This document shows, one piece after another, positions 13,979-21,766 of a DNA stretch of 22,679 nucleotides (positions are counted from its first letter, which is position 1; every line of letters starts with the position of its first letter). Made by a program: the position numbers and the translations under genes. The DNA lies in the NCBI GenBank assembly GCA_964458935.1, contig CAYWKS010000041.1:1-22679 (forward strand), read 5' to 3'. Source of the stretch: CAYWKS01 sp964458935. Lineage in GTDB: Bacteria; Planctomycetota; Phycisphaerae; Phycisphaerales; Zrk34. The notes below the pieces were generated by a model. The model worked only from the letters and a program-made list of their open reading frames with translations, had not been told where the DNA came from and ran no database searches.

Positions 13979-14497
13979 ATGGCAGAGGCATCGGCAGCAC
14001 CGACCCCGGGCGGGGCGCGTCGGCGGCGCGGGTTGCTGGTCGCGCTGATCGTGGCGATCGTCGCGGTGCTGGTGCTGGTGGGCGTCGGCTGTGTCGGGGG
14101 GCTTTGGCTTTTCATCCAGAACACGATCCGGACAACCGGGGTCTACGAGCAGGCGATGGCGGCGGCGGGCCGATCGCCGGCGGTGGAGCAGCGGCTGGGC
14201 GCGCCGCTGGAGCCGCGGTGGGTCGTCATGGGCCATGTCCACATCGAGGACGACGCCGGGGAGGCGGACCTGAAGATCCCGATCGCCGGGCCGCGGGGCC
14301 ACGGGCAGGTGCACGTGATCGGCGTCCGCGCCGGGGGCGAATGGACGATCGACCGGCTGACCGTCGAGTTCGAGGATGGGGCGTTGGTGACGGTGATCGA
14401 CGCGGGGACCGGGGCGGGCGCGGGGGGTGAACTTGATCGGCCGGGCCGGTCCAACGACGATGGGTCGATTCCCATCGATAGCGAGGCAGTGCCATGA
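13979..14497 (+). CDS. Coa1-like membrane protein (cytochrome oxidase assembly factor 1 family)
   Basis: ATG 13979 gives 172 residues; ATG 13967 is an alternative and neither has a clear ribosome site. A short Ala/Pro/Arg-rich cytoplasmic N-terminus precedes one transmembrane helix (about 20-45, 'GLLVALIVAIVAVLVLVG'). The soluble part, 'AMAAAGRSPAVEQRLGAPLE' and onward to 'GEADLKIPIAGPRGHGQVHV' and 'GGEWTIDRLTVEF', matches the bacterial version of the Coa1 domain (PF08695): an alpha-beta fold where a small domain packs after a single helix. In mitochondria Coa1 helps assemble cytochrome oxidase; bacterial members are mostly uncharacterised, so that role is not assured. It ends in a disordered Gly/Asp tail and overlaps the next gene by four bases (ATGA), pointing to a two-gene operon. 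Confidence 0.7.
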   Translation: MAEASAAPTPGGARRRRGLLVALIVAIVAVLVLVGVGCVGGLWLFIQNTIRTTGVYEQAMAAAGRSPAVEQRLGAPLEPRWVVMGHVHIEDDAGEADLKIPIAGPRGHGQVHVIGVRAGGEWTIDRLTVEFEDGALVTVIDAGTGAGAGGELDRPGRSNDDGSIPIDSEAVP

Positions 14498-14964
14498 GTG
14501 TGTCAGTGCGGACGGTGGCGGGGCGAGCGTCGTGGCGGGCCGGGGCGCTGGGCGTGATGGTGGTCGTGATGGTGTTGTGCGGCGTGGCGTGCCAGTCGCA
14601 GCCGCACCGCGCCTCGGGCGAGGACTACGCCTCGGCGCAGCAGGCGTTGCGCGAGGCGGTGAGCGAGCTCGAAGCCAAGGACCGGGTCCTCGACGCCTGG
14701 ATCGCGCGGGACTGGCGTCATCACGGCTCGTGGCGCGGGCGGACGTTTCTGATGGGCGACGGTCCCGGGGCGCCGCGCGAGGTCGACTTCGCCGACGCCC
14801 AGTCCGTGCGGGTCGTCAAGCGGCACGAGGACTGGTTCTACCGCGTGGTGGTGAGCTTCACGCCGGGTGGATCGGTGTGGCTGCGTGCGGCGGATGAGCC
14901 GCAGGCCCGTCGGGTCGTGGCGGCGCTGGGTCGGATGGGCGCGCCGGTGTCGGCGGGCGACTAG
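14494..14964 (+). CDS. Small hypothetical lipoprotein
   Basis: A 156-residue protein whose start overlaps the stop of the Coa1-like gene, with GAGG seven bases upstream. The N-terminus is a signal sequence with a probable lipidated Cys33 ('CGVACQSQ'). A helical stretch follows (about 45-70, 'YASAQQALREAVSELEAKDR'), then a beta-rich domain with 'VDFADAQSVRVVKRHEDWFY', 'RVVVSFTPGGSVWLRAAD' and a final helix. I do not recognise the family. Coupled translation with the gene before suggests that the two act together at the cell envelope. It converges on the next gene with a 2-base gap, so transcription units meet tail to tail. Confidence 0.75.
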   Translation: MSVSVRTVAGRASWRAGALGVMVVVMVLCGVACQSQPHRASGEDYASAQQALREAVSELEAKDRVLDAWIARDWRHHGSWRGRTFLMGDGPGAPREVDFADAQSVRVVKRHEDWFYRVVVSFTPGGSVWLRAADEPQARRVVAALGRMGAPVSAGD

Positions 14965-14966
14965 CC

Positions 14967-15782
14967 TCAAGCCCCGACGAACGGTGGGCGGGAGGTGTCG
15001 GCGGGGACCTCGATCCGCTCGATCGCGGTGGCGTGTGTGCCCTCGATCCGGATGAACACCCCGCACAGCCGGGCGTCGTCTTCCGCCACGCCAAACGGGT
15101 GCGGCATGCCGGTGGTCATGTGCGCGACGACCGGCTCGATCCGCCGACCGAGGATCGACTCGTAGGGCCCGGTCATGCCCAGGTCGGTGATGAAGGCGGT
15201 GCCGCCGGGCAGGACGCGGGCGTCGGCGGTGGGCACGTGGGTGTGGGTGCCGACGACCGCGGCGACCCGGCCGTCCAGGTGTCGCGCCAGGGCGTGCTTC
15301 TCGCTGGTGGCCTCGGCGTGGACCTCGACGAGCACGGGCACCTCCGGGTCGAACTCCTGGAGGATCAGGTCCACCGTGGCGAACGGGTCGTCGGCGAGCG
15401 GGCCGTTCATGAACAGCCGCCCCAGCACCGTCAGCACGTACAGCCGCTTGCCGCCGTCGGCGGTGGCGAGCTGCATCCACGCCGGGCCCTCGGCCCGCTC
15501 GGCGAGGTTGGCCGGCCGACAGATGTTCGACGCCGACCGCAGCGTCTGCACGATGTCCAACTGGCGGTAGACGTGGTCGCCCAGCGTCACGCCGTCGATC
15601 CCGTACTTGATGAGCTTCTCGAACATCGCGGGGGTGAGCCCCGACCCGCCGGCGCAGTTCTCGGCGTTGGCCGCCACCAGGTCCGCCTGGTAGTCGCGGC
15701 GGAGGCCGGGCAGTTGCTGTTGCACGACCCGCCGGCCCGGCCGGCCGACGATGTCACCGAGCATGAGCAGATGAAGCGGCAT
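14967..15782 (-). CDS. ymdB: YmdB/TIGR00282-type metallophosphoesterase
   Basis: A 271-residue cytoplasmic phosphoesterase. Members hydrolyse 2',3'-cyclic nucleotides in Bacillus and affect RNA decay and multicellular behaviour there. Metal ligands are readable: Asp10 in 'MLGDIVGRPGR', Glu41 and Asn42 in 'NAENCAGGSGLT', His155 in 'VEVHAEATSEK', and His180 and His182 in 'VGTHTHVPTAD'. They keep the spacing of B. subtilis YmdB (D8, E39, N40, H150, H175, H177). The position equal to Asn67 is Asp69 ('TLGDH' for 'TGNH'), a conservative change that still offers a metal ligand. Length is normal. No ribosome site is obvious before ATG 15782. The next gene upstream is divergent, sharing a region of 150 bases. 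Confidence 0.9.
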   Translation of the reverse strand: MPLHLLMLGDIVGRPGRRVVQQQLPGLRRDYQADLVAANAENCAGGSGLTPAMFEKLIKYGIDGVTLGDHVYRQLDIVQTLRSASNICRPANLAERAEGPAWMQLATADGGKRLYVLTVLGRLFMNGPLADDPFATVDLILQEFDPEVPVLVEVHAEATSEKHALARHLDGRVAAVVGTHTHVPTADARVLPGGTAFITDLGMTGPYESILGRRIEPVVAHMTTGMPHPFGVAEDDARLCGVFIRIEGTHATAIERIEVPADTSRPPFVGA

Positions 15783-15932
15783 AGCGCGTCAGGCTATCCG
15801 CGAACGGCGGCCCGGGAAAGTCGCCGGCAGCCGGGGCGGGCCGGCCCCCCAGCCCCCGGCGGCGGCGCGGTTTGTTCGCGCTTCGGGGGAGGCTTATCAT
15901 CGCCCCCGGACGACTGCGGAAGGACCCACGCC

Positions 15933-17051
15933 ATGCGGGCGATCGTGACCGGGCAGGTCGGCGTCGACAAGAAAGACTACCTCGAGGCGGTCGCGCGCTT
16001 CGCCGCGGATCGCGGCGAGCCCCTCGCCCTGCACCACGTCGGCGACCGGATGTACGCCGAGGCGCCGGACGTGCGGCCCGGGCGGATCCTCGACCTGCCG
16101 CTGTCCCGCCTGCACGCCCTCCGCCGCAGCGTCTTCAAGGACATCATCGCCGAAGCCGCCGATCAGACCCACGTCATCGTCAACACCCACGCGACGTTCC
16201 GCTGGCGGCACGGGCTGTTCCGCGCCTTCGACTTCGACCAGATCGAGCAGTTCGACCCCGACGTGGTGGTCTGCCTGGTCGACAACGCCGAGGCGGTGTT
16301 TCATCGGCTGCACGCCGAGCACACGCTCGATGCGACGCTCAAGGACGTCATGGTCTGGCGCGAGGAGGAGATCCTCGCCACGGAGCTGATGGCCCAGGCG
16401 GTCGGGTGCGGGCGGCGGAACTACATCCTCTCGCGCGGGCGGGCGGACCTGACCGCCGCGACGTGTGCCCGACTGGTCTGTCACCACGGCCTGACGAAGG
16501 TCTACCCATCGTTCCCGATGAGCCACGTCGTGGACATGCCCGACGTGCTCGCGGAGATCAACGCGTTTCGGGGCGAACTGGCGAAGCATTTCATCGCGTT
16601 CGACCCCGGCGACGTGGACGAGAAGGTGTTGCTGGAAAGCGCCATCGCCGCGGCGCGAGAGGGCCGCGACTTCATCGACTCGACCGTCGTGGACGCCGCG
16701 GGTCGGCGCGAGCCGATCCGCGTGCCCGTCAAGCAGGTTCTCGACTGCGCCGGCGACATCGACGGGCAGATCTATGCGCGCGACTTCAAGCTGATCGACC
16801 AGTCGGACATGATCTGCTCGCTGGTGCCGGAGCTGGAGGGCGGCATCCCCGGGCTGTCCAGCGGCGTCGAGCGCGAGCTGCAGCACGCCTTCGAAGCCGG
16901 CAAGGACGTGTTCGTCGTCTGGAAGCCCGCCCGCAGCCCCAGCCCCTTCATCACCGAAACCGCGACGGGTGTGTTTGCCTGCGTCGAGGAGGCGATCGGC
17001 CATTTCGAACAGGCCGGCCTGCTCAACCGCACACACCTGTTCGAACCCTGA
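15933..17051 (+). CDS. P-loop kinase-like plus deoxyribosyltransferase-like two-domain protein
   Basis: ATG 15933 (372 residues) is preceded by GGAAGGA at eight bases; the frame stays open far upstream only because of GC content. The N-terminus 'MRAIVTGQVGVDKKDYLEAV' is built like a small nucleotide kinase P-loop, but the Walker A glycine before Lys is Asp and no Ser/Thr follows the Lys. 'VIVNTHATFRWRHGLF' and 'DVVVCLVDNAEAVFHRL' fit the later strands of an adenylate-kinase-like fold. From about residue 189, 'VYPSFPMSHVVDMPDVLAEI' starts a second Rossmann-like domain, with 'YARDFKLIDQSDMICSLVPE' (about 281-300) and 'GLSSGVERELQHAFEAGKDV' (about 306-325). These are the Asp and Glu positions of nucleoside 2-deoxyribosyltransferases (PF05014). 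It likely acts on nucleotides in the cytoplasm; the reaction is not known. A sugar isomerase-like gene follows after 51 bases. Confidence 0.75.
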   Translation: MRAIVTGQVGVDKKDYLEAVARFAADRGEPLALHHVGDRMYAEAPDVRPGRILDLPLSRLHALRRSVFKDIIAEAADQTHVIVNTHATFRWRHGLFRAFDFDQIEQFDPDVVVCLVDNAEAVFHRLHAEHTLDATLKDVMVWREEEILATELMAQAVGCGRRNYILSRGRADLTAATCARLVCHHGLTKVYPSFPMSHVVDMPDVLAEINAFRGELAKHFIAFDPGDVDEKVLLESAIAAAREGRDFIDSTVVDAAGRREPIRVPVKQVLDCAGDIDGQIYARDFKLIDQSDMICSLVPELEGGIPGLSSGVERELQHAFEAGKDVFVVWKPARSPSPFITETATGVFACVEEAIGHFEQAGLLNRTHLFEP

Positions 17052-17102
17052 CCGCTGACCACTGAACCTCGAACCCGCACCCCGCCAGCCAGGAGCCCCA
17101 TC

Positions 17103-17885
17103 ATGCCCATCGGCGCCCAGATGTTTACCCTCCGCGAGCACTGCAAGACCACCGACGATATCGCCCGCAGCCTCGAGCGGGTCGCCGCCATGGGCTACGA
17201 CGGCATCCAGGCCTCCGCCGCCGGGTTCAACACCACCGACCCGGCCGAGGTGGCCCGGATCAAGCAGGCGCTCGACGCGACCGGCCTGGTCTGCGGCGCG
17301 ACCCACGAGCCGCTCAACAAGCTCGACGACGACGGCGTCAAGGCCACCATCGACAAGCTCCAGACGCTCGACTGCAAGCTGACCGCGATCGGCGGGTTCA
17401 ACCCCGACGCCGACCAGCGCGTCGAGAGCGCCTGGGTCGAGTTCGCCAGGCGGTTCAACCAACTGGCGGCGCGGTTCGCCGAGTCCGGCATCCAGATCGG
17501 CTACCACAACCACTCGCACGAGCTGAGCCCGCTGCCCGACGGCAAGCTGCCGCTGCAGGTCCTGATCGACGAGCTCGATGCTTCGGTCTGGTTCGAGATC
17601 GACGTGTACTGGATCGCGCACGGCCTGGCCGACCCGGCCGACTGGCTCGACAAGGTCGCCGGCCGCATCCCCGCGATCCACTACAAGGACGGCAACGTCA
17701 CGCCCGAGCGCGAGCACGTGATGGTCAGCGTCGGTTCGGGCAACCTGAACTGGCCGCGGATCAACGCCGCGGCGAGCCGGGCCGGCGTCCAGTGGTACCT
17801 CGTCGAGCGCGACCGCGGTCCCGAGGACCCGTTCGAGGCGCTCGACACCAGCCTCCAGCACATGCGGCACTGGGGCATCGCGTAA
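17103..17885 (+). CDS. Sugar phosphate isomerase/epimerase family protein (xylose isomerase-like TIM barrel)
   Basis: A 260-residue protein starting at ATG 17103 with AGGAG seven bases upstream. The opening 'MPIGAQMFTLREHCKTTDDI' is typical of the AP_endonuc_2/xylose isomerase-like barrel (PF01261) found in planctomycetal sugar isomerases, as are 'AAMGYDGIQASAAGF', 'IGYHNHSHEL', 'WFEIDVYWIAHG' and 'IPAIHYKDGN'. The His, Glu, Asp and His in these motifs would form the divalent-metal site. No signal peptide is seen, so it is cytoplasmic, as expected for isomerisation or dehydration of free sugars or inositol-like compounds. It is probably co-transcribed with the gene before and converges on the GH2 gene with a 9-base gap. 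The exact substrate cannot be named. Confidence 0.88.
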   Translation: MPIGAQMFTLREHCKTTDDIARSLERVAAMGYDGIQASAAGFNTTDPAEVARIKQALDATGLVCGATHEPLNKLDDDGVKATIDKLQTLDCKLTAIGGFNPDADQRVESAWVEFARRFNQLAARFAESGIQIGYHNHSHELSPLPDGKLPLQVLIDELDASVWFEIDVYWIAHGLADPADWLDKVAGRIPAIHYKDGNVTPEREHVMVSVGSGNLNWPRINAAASRAGVQWYLVERDRGPEDPFEALDTSLQHMRHWGIA

Positions 17886-17894
17886 CCCCACCCG

Positions 17895-19955
17895 CTATCG
17901 CGCCGACAGGTGCCACGACACGGTGTCGCGGTGCAGTTGGCCGGCGTGCTCGACGGTCACGATCACGAGGTTCTCACCCGGCGACAGCTCAACGCCCTGC
18001 CAGATGTACACGTGGTGCTCGCCGTCGGTCGTGCCGTAGTCCCGGCCGTTGACGCTCAGGGTCGGGCTGCCGACGTTGCTGTAGACCTTGACCTGGGTCG
18101 TGGCGTTGGTGCGCTCGACGTGCCGCTTGCTGGTCAGGTGCAGCACGGGCTGGTCGGACCAGTTGGCCTTGTAGTAGAAGAACGCGTCCTTCTTGACGTT
18201 GCGGTCGTAGGTGATCAGGCCCTTGTGATTGAGGTTCATCCGGCCGCCGCGCGTCACGCCGGGCCAGCCGAAGTCGAACATGTTCCACACGAACGAGCAC
18301 CAGACCTGCGAGTCCTGCAACTCGGGCCACGCCAGCTCGTGGTAGAGCGCCTGGTACTGCTCGGGGAAGAGGTTGGGCAGCTTGGGGTGCGGCTGCTGGG
18401 GGTCCTGGGTCTGGTGGCCGATGTACGCCCCGGCGCCGTACTCGCTGACGCCGTAGATCGCGTCGGGCATCTTCTCACGCACCGAGTCGCCGGTGTTCCG
18501 CATCGATCCCCCGCCGTACCACCGCGGATACCGGTTCCACGCGACCAGGTCCGTGTGCGCGTGCCGACCGGACGGCGACCGGTTGTCGGCGAACGTGGTC
18601 AGGCGGTGCGGGTCGAGCGACTTCGCCAGCTCGTGCAGCGCCTTGATCTGGCCCGAACCGATCTCCGACTCGTTGAACAACCCCCAGAAGAAGATCGACG
18701 GGTGGTTGTAGTTCTGGAGGATCAGCTCGGTCAGTTGCTGACGACAGTTGGCGACGAACTTGTCGTTGTCTTCGGGGAATTGACCGACGATGGGCGGTTC
18801 GGCCCAGACGATCAGGCCCTTCTCGTCGCACAGGCGGTACATCGTCTCGGCCTGCTGGTAGTGCGCCAGCCGCAGCCCCCGCGCGCCCAGCTCATAGATC
18901 AGCTCGATGTCGCGGCGATGGTGCGCGTCCGTCAACGCCGACCCCTCGTATTCCCACTCCTGGTGGCGGCAGACCCCGTAGAGCGGGTAAGGCTCGCCGT
19001 TAAGGATCAGGCCCTCGTCCTGCGTCACTTCAAAGTAACGCAGGCCCAGCGGCTGCGTCACGCGGTCGAGCACGCGGTCGCCGTCACGCAACTCCACGAC
19101 CACGCTGTACAGGTACGGGTCCTTGCGGCCGTGCCAGAGGTGCGGGTCGTCCATCTCGATCGTCGTCGCGATCGTACTGATCTTACCGCGCGTGGCTCGG
19201 TCGGATGCGACTTGCTCGACGACCGGCTTGCCCATGGCGTCGAGCACGCGGATCGAGGCGGTGACCTTGTCGGCGCCGTCGCCGACGCGGCCGTTGTCCA
19301 CCTTCACCCGCACGCCCACCTCGGCGCGATCGTCGCTCACATCCGTCTGCGTGAGGTAGACGCCCGGCGAGGCGTAGTCGGTCACGGCGATGCAGATGGC
19401 ATCGGTCGTGATCAGCGACACCGGCCGGTACAGCCCGCCGAATCGCGTGAACAAATCGTCGGCGACCGGCACGATGTCCTGGTTGTTCTCGTTGTTGACG
19501 CGCACGATCAGCCAGTTGTCGCCATCCGGCTTGATGTGGTCGGTGATCTCAAAGGCGAACGCCGAGTAGCCGCCGGCGTGGGTGCCGACCCGCTTGTTGT
19601 TCAGGTACACCTCGGTGTGGGCGAGCGCGCCCTCGAACCGCAGGAACTGCCGCTCGCCCGCGTCGAGCTCGTCGGCCTCGAGGCGGCGGATGTACCCGCC
19701 TTCACCCTTGTAGAACGGCTCGCCCTCGGCCAGGCGATTGATGAAGTTGGCGTTCCAACTGTGCGGCAGGGTGACCGGCTGCTTGGACATGCCCTGAAGC
19801 TGCCGCACGACGTCGACGTTGGCCCGGAACTCGCCGAGATACAACTGCCAGCCTTCATTCAATGAGCTCACGCCCCGGCCGGCCTCGACCGGCCCGCCCA
19901 AGACGCACACGCTCAACAGCACACAACCGACGATCGCGCTAAGCTTGCCACGCAT
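17895..19955 (-). CDS. Secreted glycoside hydrolase family 2 (beta-galactosidase/glucuronidase-like)
   Basis: ATG 19955 gives 686 residues with GGAGG about ten bases upstream; longer frames lack this. A signal peptide ends near 'GPVEA'. The order of domains is the GH2 one: jelly-roll sugar-binding domain ('LPHSWNANFINR', 'YIRRLEADELDAGERQFLRF', 'EVYLNNKRVGTHAGGYSAF'), an immunoglobulin-like domain (about 220-330), a TIM barrel (about 345-590) and a C-terminal beta domain. Catalytic acid/base Glu429 is in 'WGLFNESEI' and the nucleophile Glu505 in 'GVSEYGAGA'; the gap of 76 residues equals that of E. coli LacZ (461 and 537). The 'RHQEWEY' motif at the barrel start is also typical. It retains stereochemistry and cleaves a beta-linked glycan outside the cytoplasm, alongside the propeller enzyme upstream. 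Sugar specificity is not evident. Confidence 0.92.
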   Translation of the reverse strand: MRGKLSAIVGCVLLSVCVLGGPVEAGRGVSSLNEGWQLYLGEFRANVDVVRQLQGMSKQPVTLPHSWNANFINRLAEGEPFYKGEGGYIRRLEADELDAGERQFLRFEGALAHTEVYLNNKRVGTHAGGYSAFAFEITDHIKPDGDNWLIVRVNNENNQDIVPVADDLFTRFGGLYRPVSLITTDAICIAVTDYASPGVYLTQTDVSDDRAEVGVRVKVDNGRVGDGADKVTASIRVLDAMGKPVVEQVASDRATRGKISTIATTIEMDDPHLWHGRKDPYLYSVVVELRDGDRVLDRVTQPLGLRYFEVTQDEGLILNGEPYPLYGVCRHQEWEYEGSALTDAHHRRDIELIYELGARGLRLAHYQQAETMYRLCDEKGLIVWAEPPIVGQFPEDNDKFVANCRQQLTELILQNYNHPSIFFWGLFNESEIGSGQIKALHELAKSLDPHRLTTFADNRSPSGRHAHTDLVAWNRYPRWYGGGSMRNTGDSVREKMPDAIYGVSEYGAGAYIGHQTQDPQQPHPKLPNLFPEQYQALYHELAWPELQDSQVWCSFVWNMFDFGWPGVTRGGRMNLNHKGLITYDRNVKKDAFFYYKANWSDQPVLHLTSKRHVERTNATTQVKVYSNVGSPTLSVNGRDYGTTDGEHHVYIWQGVELSPGENLVIVTVEHAGQLHRDTVSWHLSAR

Positions 19956-20092
19956 GATGGGTGGACCTCCCTTATAGAGTCTGAGCTTTCCGTTGCCGAA
20001 CGCAAGCAGGCTACCCGCCGCCCCACGCGGACGCAACGACCAAGACCCCCCCGCAGACACCCGGTTCATCGTCGCCAGAGAACCGGACCACA

Positions 20093-20118
20093 AAGCCCCG
20101 ACCGCGGGGTCGGGGCTT
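20093..20118 (-). terminator. GC-rich hairpin downstream of the propeller glycosidase-like gene
   Basis: A ten-pair perfect stem (20093-20102 with 20109-20118, AAGCCCCGAC/GTCGGGGCTT) encloses six bases. It lies 58 bases past the stop of the minus-strand gene at 20177 and ahead of the GH2 start at 19955. The run after it is short (TTTG), so strength is uncertain. Confidence 0.6.
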
Positions 20119-20176
20119 CACGTCATACGATCGGCTGCATGTGCACGTCGGGGCGCGCTGCGGACGCGGACGCGAC

Positions 20177-21538
20177 TTACCTGCGGCGGCGCCGCGGCAT
20201 CAGCACCAGGGTCCCGACCCCCAGCACCGCCAGGGTCGACGGCTCGGGCACCAGCTTCACCGCCGTGATCTGGCCTTCGCCCCCGATGCTGCCGCCGAAC
20301 TCATCCGACACGTAGCTGAAGAACAGGTACCGGCTGCCGTCGCTGTCGGTGAACAGGTACGGATCGCCCAGCGACACCGCGTCGGAAGCGTAAAACTCAG
20401 GGTCCGCGCCCGGCGTCTGGGCCAGCACCGCATCGTTGAGCGCCTCGGGTGTCAGCACCACGTCGAACAGCGCCTCGCCCTGGCCGTCCGTCGCGACCGT
20501 CCAGTTCTCGTAGTCGCTGTCGCTCAGGTCGAGGATAATGCGGTAGATGTCGTTGAACTGATTCGGATTGTCCCGCACCCAGTAGAACACCTCGAGCTGT
20601 TCCTTGTCGGCCAGCAGGTTGACCGCGACGTGGTTGATCCGGTCGTCGCCGCCGTTGGACAGGATGACGTCACCGGGATGCGGGTTGTTCGCGTGGTTCT
20701 TGAACGCGTCGGAGGCCATGAACGACGCGGCCGGCGAGTGGTAATCCGTCTGGCCGTTGGCCTGAGCGCTGGCGCGATAGTTGTCGGGGTTGTCATCGGT
20801 CAGCCAGGCGTCCTTGGTGTACGGATCGGTCGGGTGCGGCGCCCACGGGTCGTTGGAGTCGACCGGCGTTTGCAGGATGGCCCGCTTGGCCGCCGAGTAC
20901 AGCTTGTTCTTGTATTCGAAGATTCGCTGGTAGTCCTCGCCGAGCAGTACGTCGCGCGTCGTCGAGCCGTCGAAGGTATGCGTCACGGGCCCGAAACCCG
21001 CCTCGCCGCCGGCGTGCGTCGGGTCGTTGAAGTTCAGCCCGACGCTGCTGGTCGCCACGAAGTTGGTGTGCTCGCTGTAGGGGGGCTGGTTGCGGCCGTG
21101 GTAGTACATGATGATCCGCTGATTCACGTCGTCGACGTGAACGTCCGGCGCGGCGATGTGGGTGAACGACGCCCGGGTCGAATCGGCCGCGATGTCGTAA
21201 ACGCCCCGCCGGCTCTGGCCGTTGTACGTCCCGCCCAGGTCGAAGTCCGTCCAGGGCCCGTCGATCGACTCGGCCCACTTCATGCGGATGTGGTCGCCGT
21301 TGTGCTCGCTGTAGTACATGTAGTACTTGGCGTCGGGATCGGCGCGGTCGGCGCCGTCGATCCAGTCCGGCACCCGGATCACCGACGGGAAATCCGTGTC
21401 CGGGCCTTCGCGGGCGATCACCTTGCCGTCCCCGACCAGCTCGAACGGATGCACCGCCTCGGCGGTCAGCGGAGCGCAGAGCAGCATCGCCAGGTAACCG
21501 GCCGCGGCGAACGTCAGTGTCAACTTCATCGTTTGCAT
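20177..21538 (-). CDS. Secreted beta-propeller glycoside hydrolase-like protein with PEP-CTERM tail
   Basis: A 453-residue protein with a signal peptide ('LTLTFAAAGYLAMLLCAPLT', cut near 'AEA'). ATG 21538 or ATG 21529 could start it. The motifs 'FPSVIRVPDWIDGADRADPD', 'KYYMYYSEHNGDHIRMKWAE', 'IDGPWTDFD', 'HIAAPDVHVDDVNQRIIMYY' and 'GDPYLFTDSDGSRYLFFSYV' are those of five-bladed propellers related to GH43/GH117, in which Asp and Glu at the blade tips act as base and acid. 'PDVHVDD' is a good candidate for one of these. The C-terminus 'VPEPSTLAVLGVGTLVLM' plus five arginines is a complete PEP-CTERM signal, so the protein is exported and processed by an exosortase. It lies next to a GH2 gene on the same strand, with a hairpin between, so it is probably a related but separate transcript. 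The glycan target is unknown. Confidence 0.82.
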   Translation of the reverse strand: MQTMKLTLTFAAAGYLAMLLCAPLTAEAVHPFELVGDGKVIAREGPDTDFPSVIRVPDWIDGADRADPDAKYYMYYSEHNGDHIRMKWAESIDGPWTDFDLGGTYNGQSRRGVYDIAADSTRASFTHIAAPDVHVDDVNQRIIMYYHGRNQPPYSEHTNFVATSSVGLNFNDPTHAGGEAGFGPVTHTFDGSTTRDVLLGEDYQRIFEYKNKLYSAAKRAILQTPVDSNDPWAPHPTDPYTKDAWLTDDNPDNYRASAQANGQTDYHSPAASFMASDAFKNHANNPHPGDVILSNGGDDRINHVAVNLLADKEQLEVFYWVRDNPNQFNDIYRIILDLSDSDYENWTVATDGQGEALFDVVLTPEALNDAVLAQTPGADPEFYASDAVSLGDPYLFTDSDGSRYLFFSYVSDEFGGSIGGEGQITAVKLVPEPSTLAVLGVGTLVLMPRRRRR

Positions 21539-21675
21539 TGCTATGGTTCCGTACTACGGTGAACTTGCGGGAATAAGCCAACGCGGATCACCGTCGCCTC
21601 GGGCGCTTCGCCATTCACGCGTAGCGCAGCCCGACACAGCGGTGCGTTAGCTCTCAATCTCGCTTCCCGGAAAGC

Positions 21676-21714
21676 TTGCCCCCGCGGTCACCTCTCCATG
21701 TGGCCGCGGGGCAA
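21676..21714 (-). terminator. Stable hairpin between two PEP-CTERM genes
   Basis: Arms around 21676-21691 and 21700-21714 pair over about 15 bases (CCCCGCGG-type core) with one bulged C and one G-T pair, around an eight-base loop. It follows the smaller hairpin at 21751 and precedes the promoter region of the 21538 gene. No T-run is present. Confidence 0.45.
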
Positions 21715-21750
21715 AGCCGGTAGGATCGATACAGGTGTCTCACTTCCTGC

Positions 21751-21766
21751 AGCCCCGGGCGGGGCT
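21751..21766 (-). terminator. Short hairpin right after the 21767 stop codon
   Basis: AGCCCC and GGGGCT pair around GGGC, immediately beyond the stop codon of the minus-strand gene. Its position fits a transcription end or mRNA 3'-end protector; there is no T-tract. Confidence 0.45.

Noticed and set aside
15897..17891. Long minus-strand open frame (664 codons) opposite the P-loop and isomerase genes
   Set aside because: Low-complexity Val/Asp/Glu/Gly-rich translation typical of a shadow; both plus-strand genes have real motifs and ribosome sites.
17910..19865. Plus-strand open frame (651 codons) opposite the GH2 gene
   Set aside because: Repetitive Val/Arg/Leu/Asp composition and no start site; the minus-strand GH2 enzyme has its catalytic residues.
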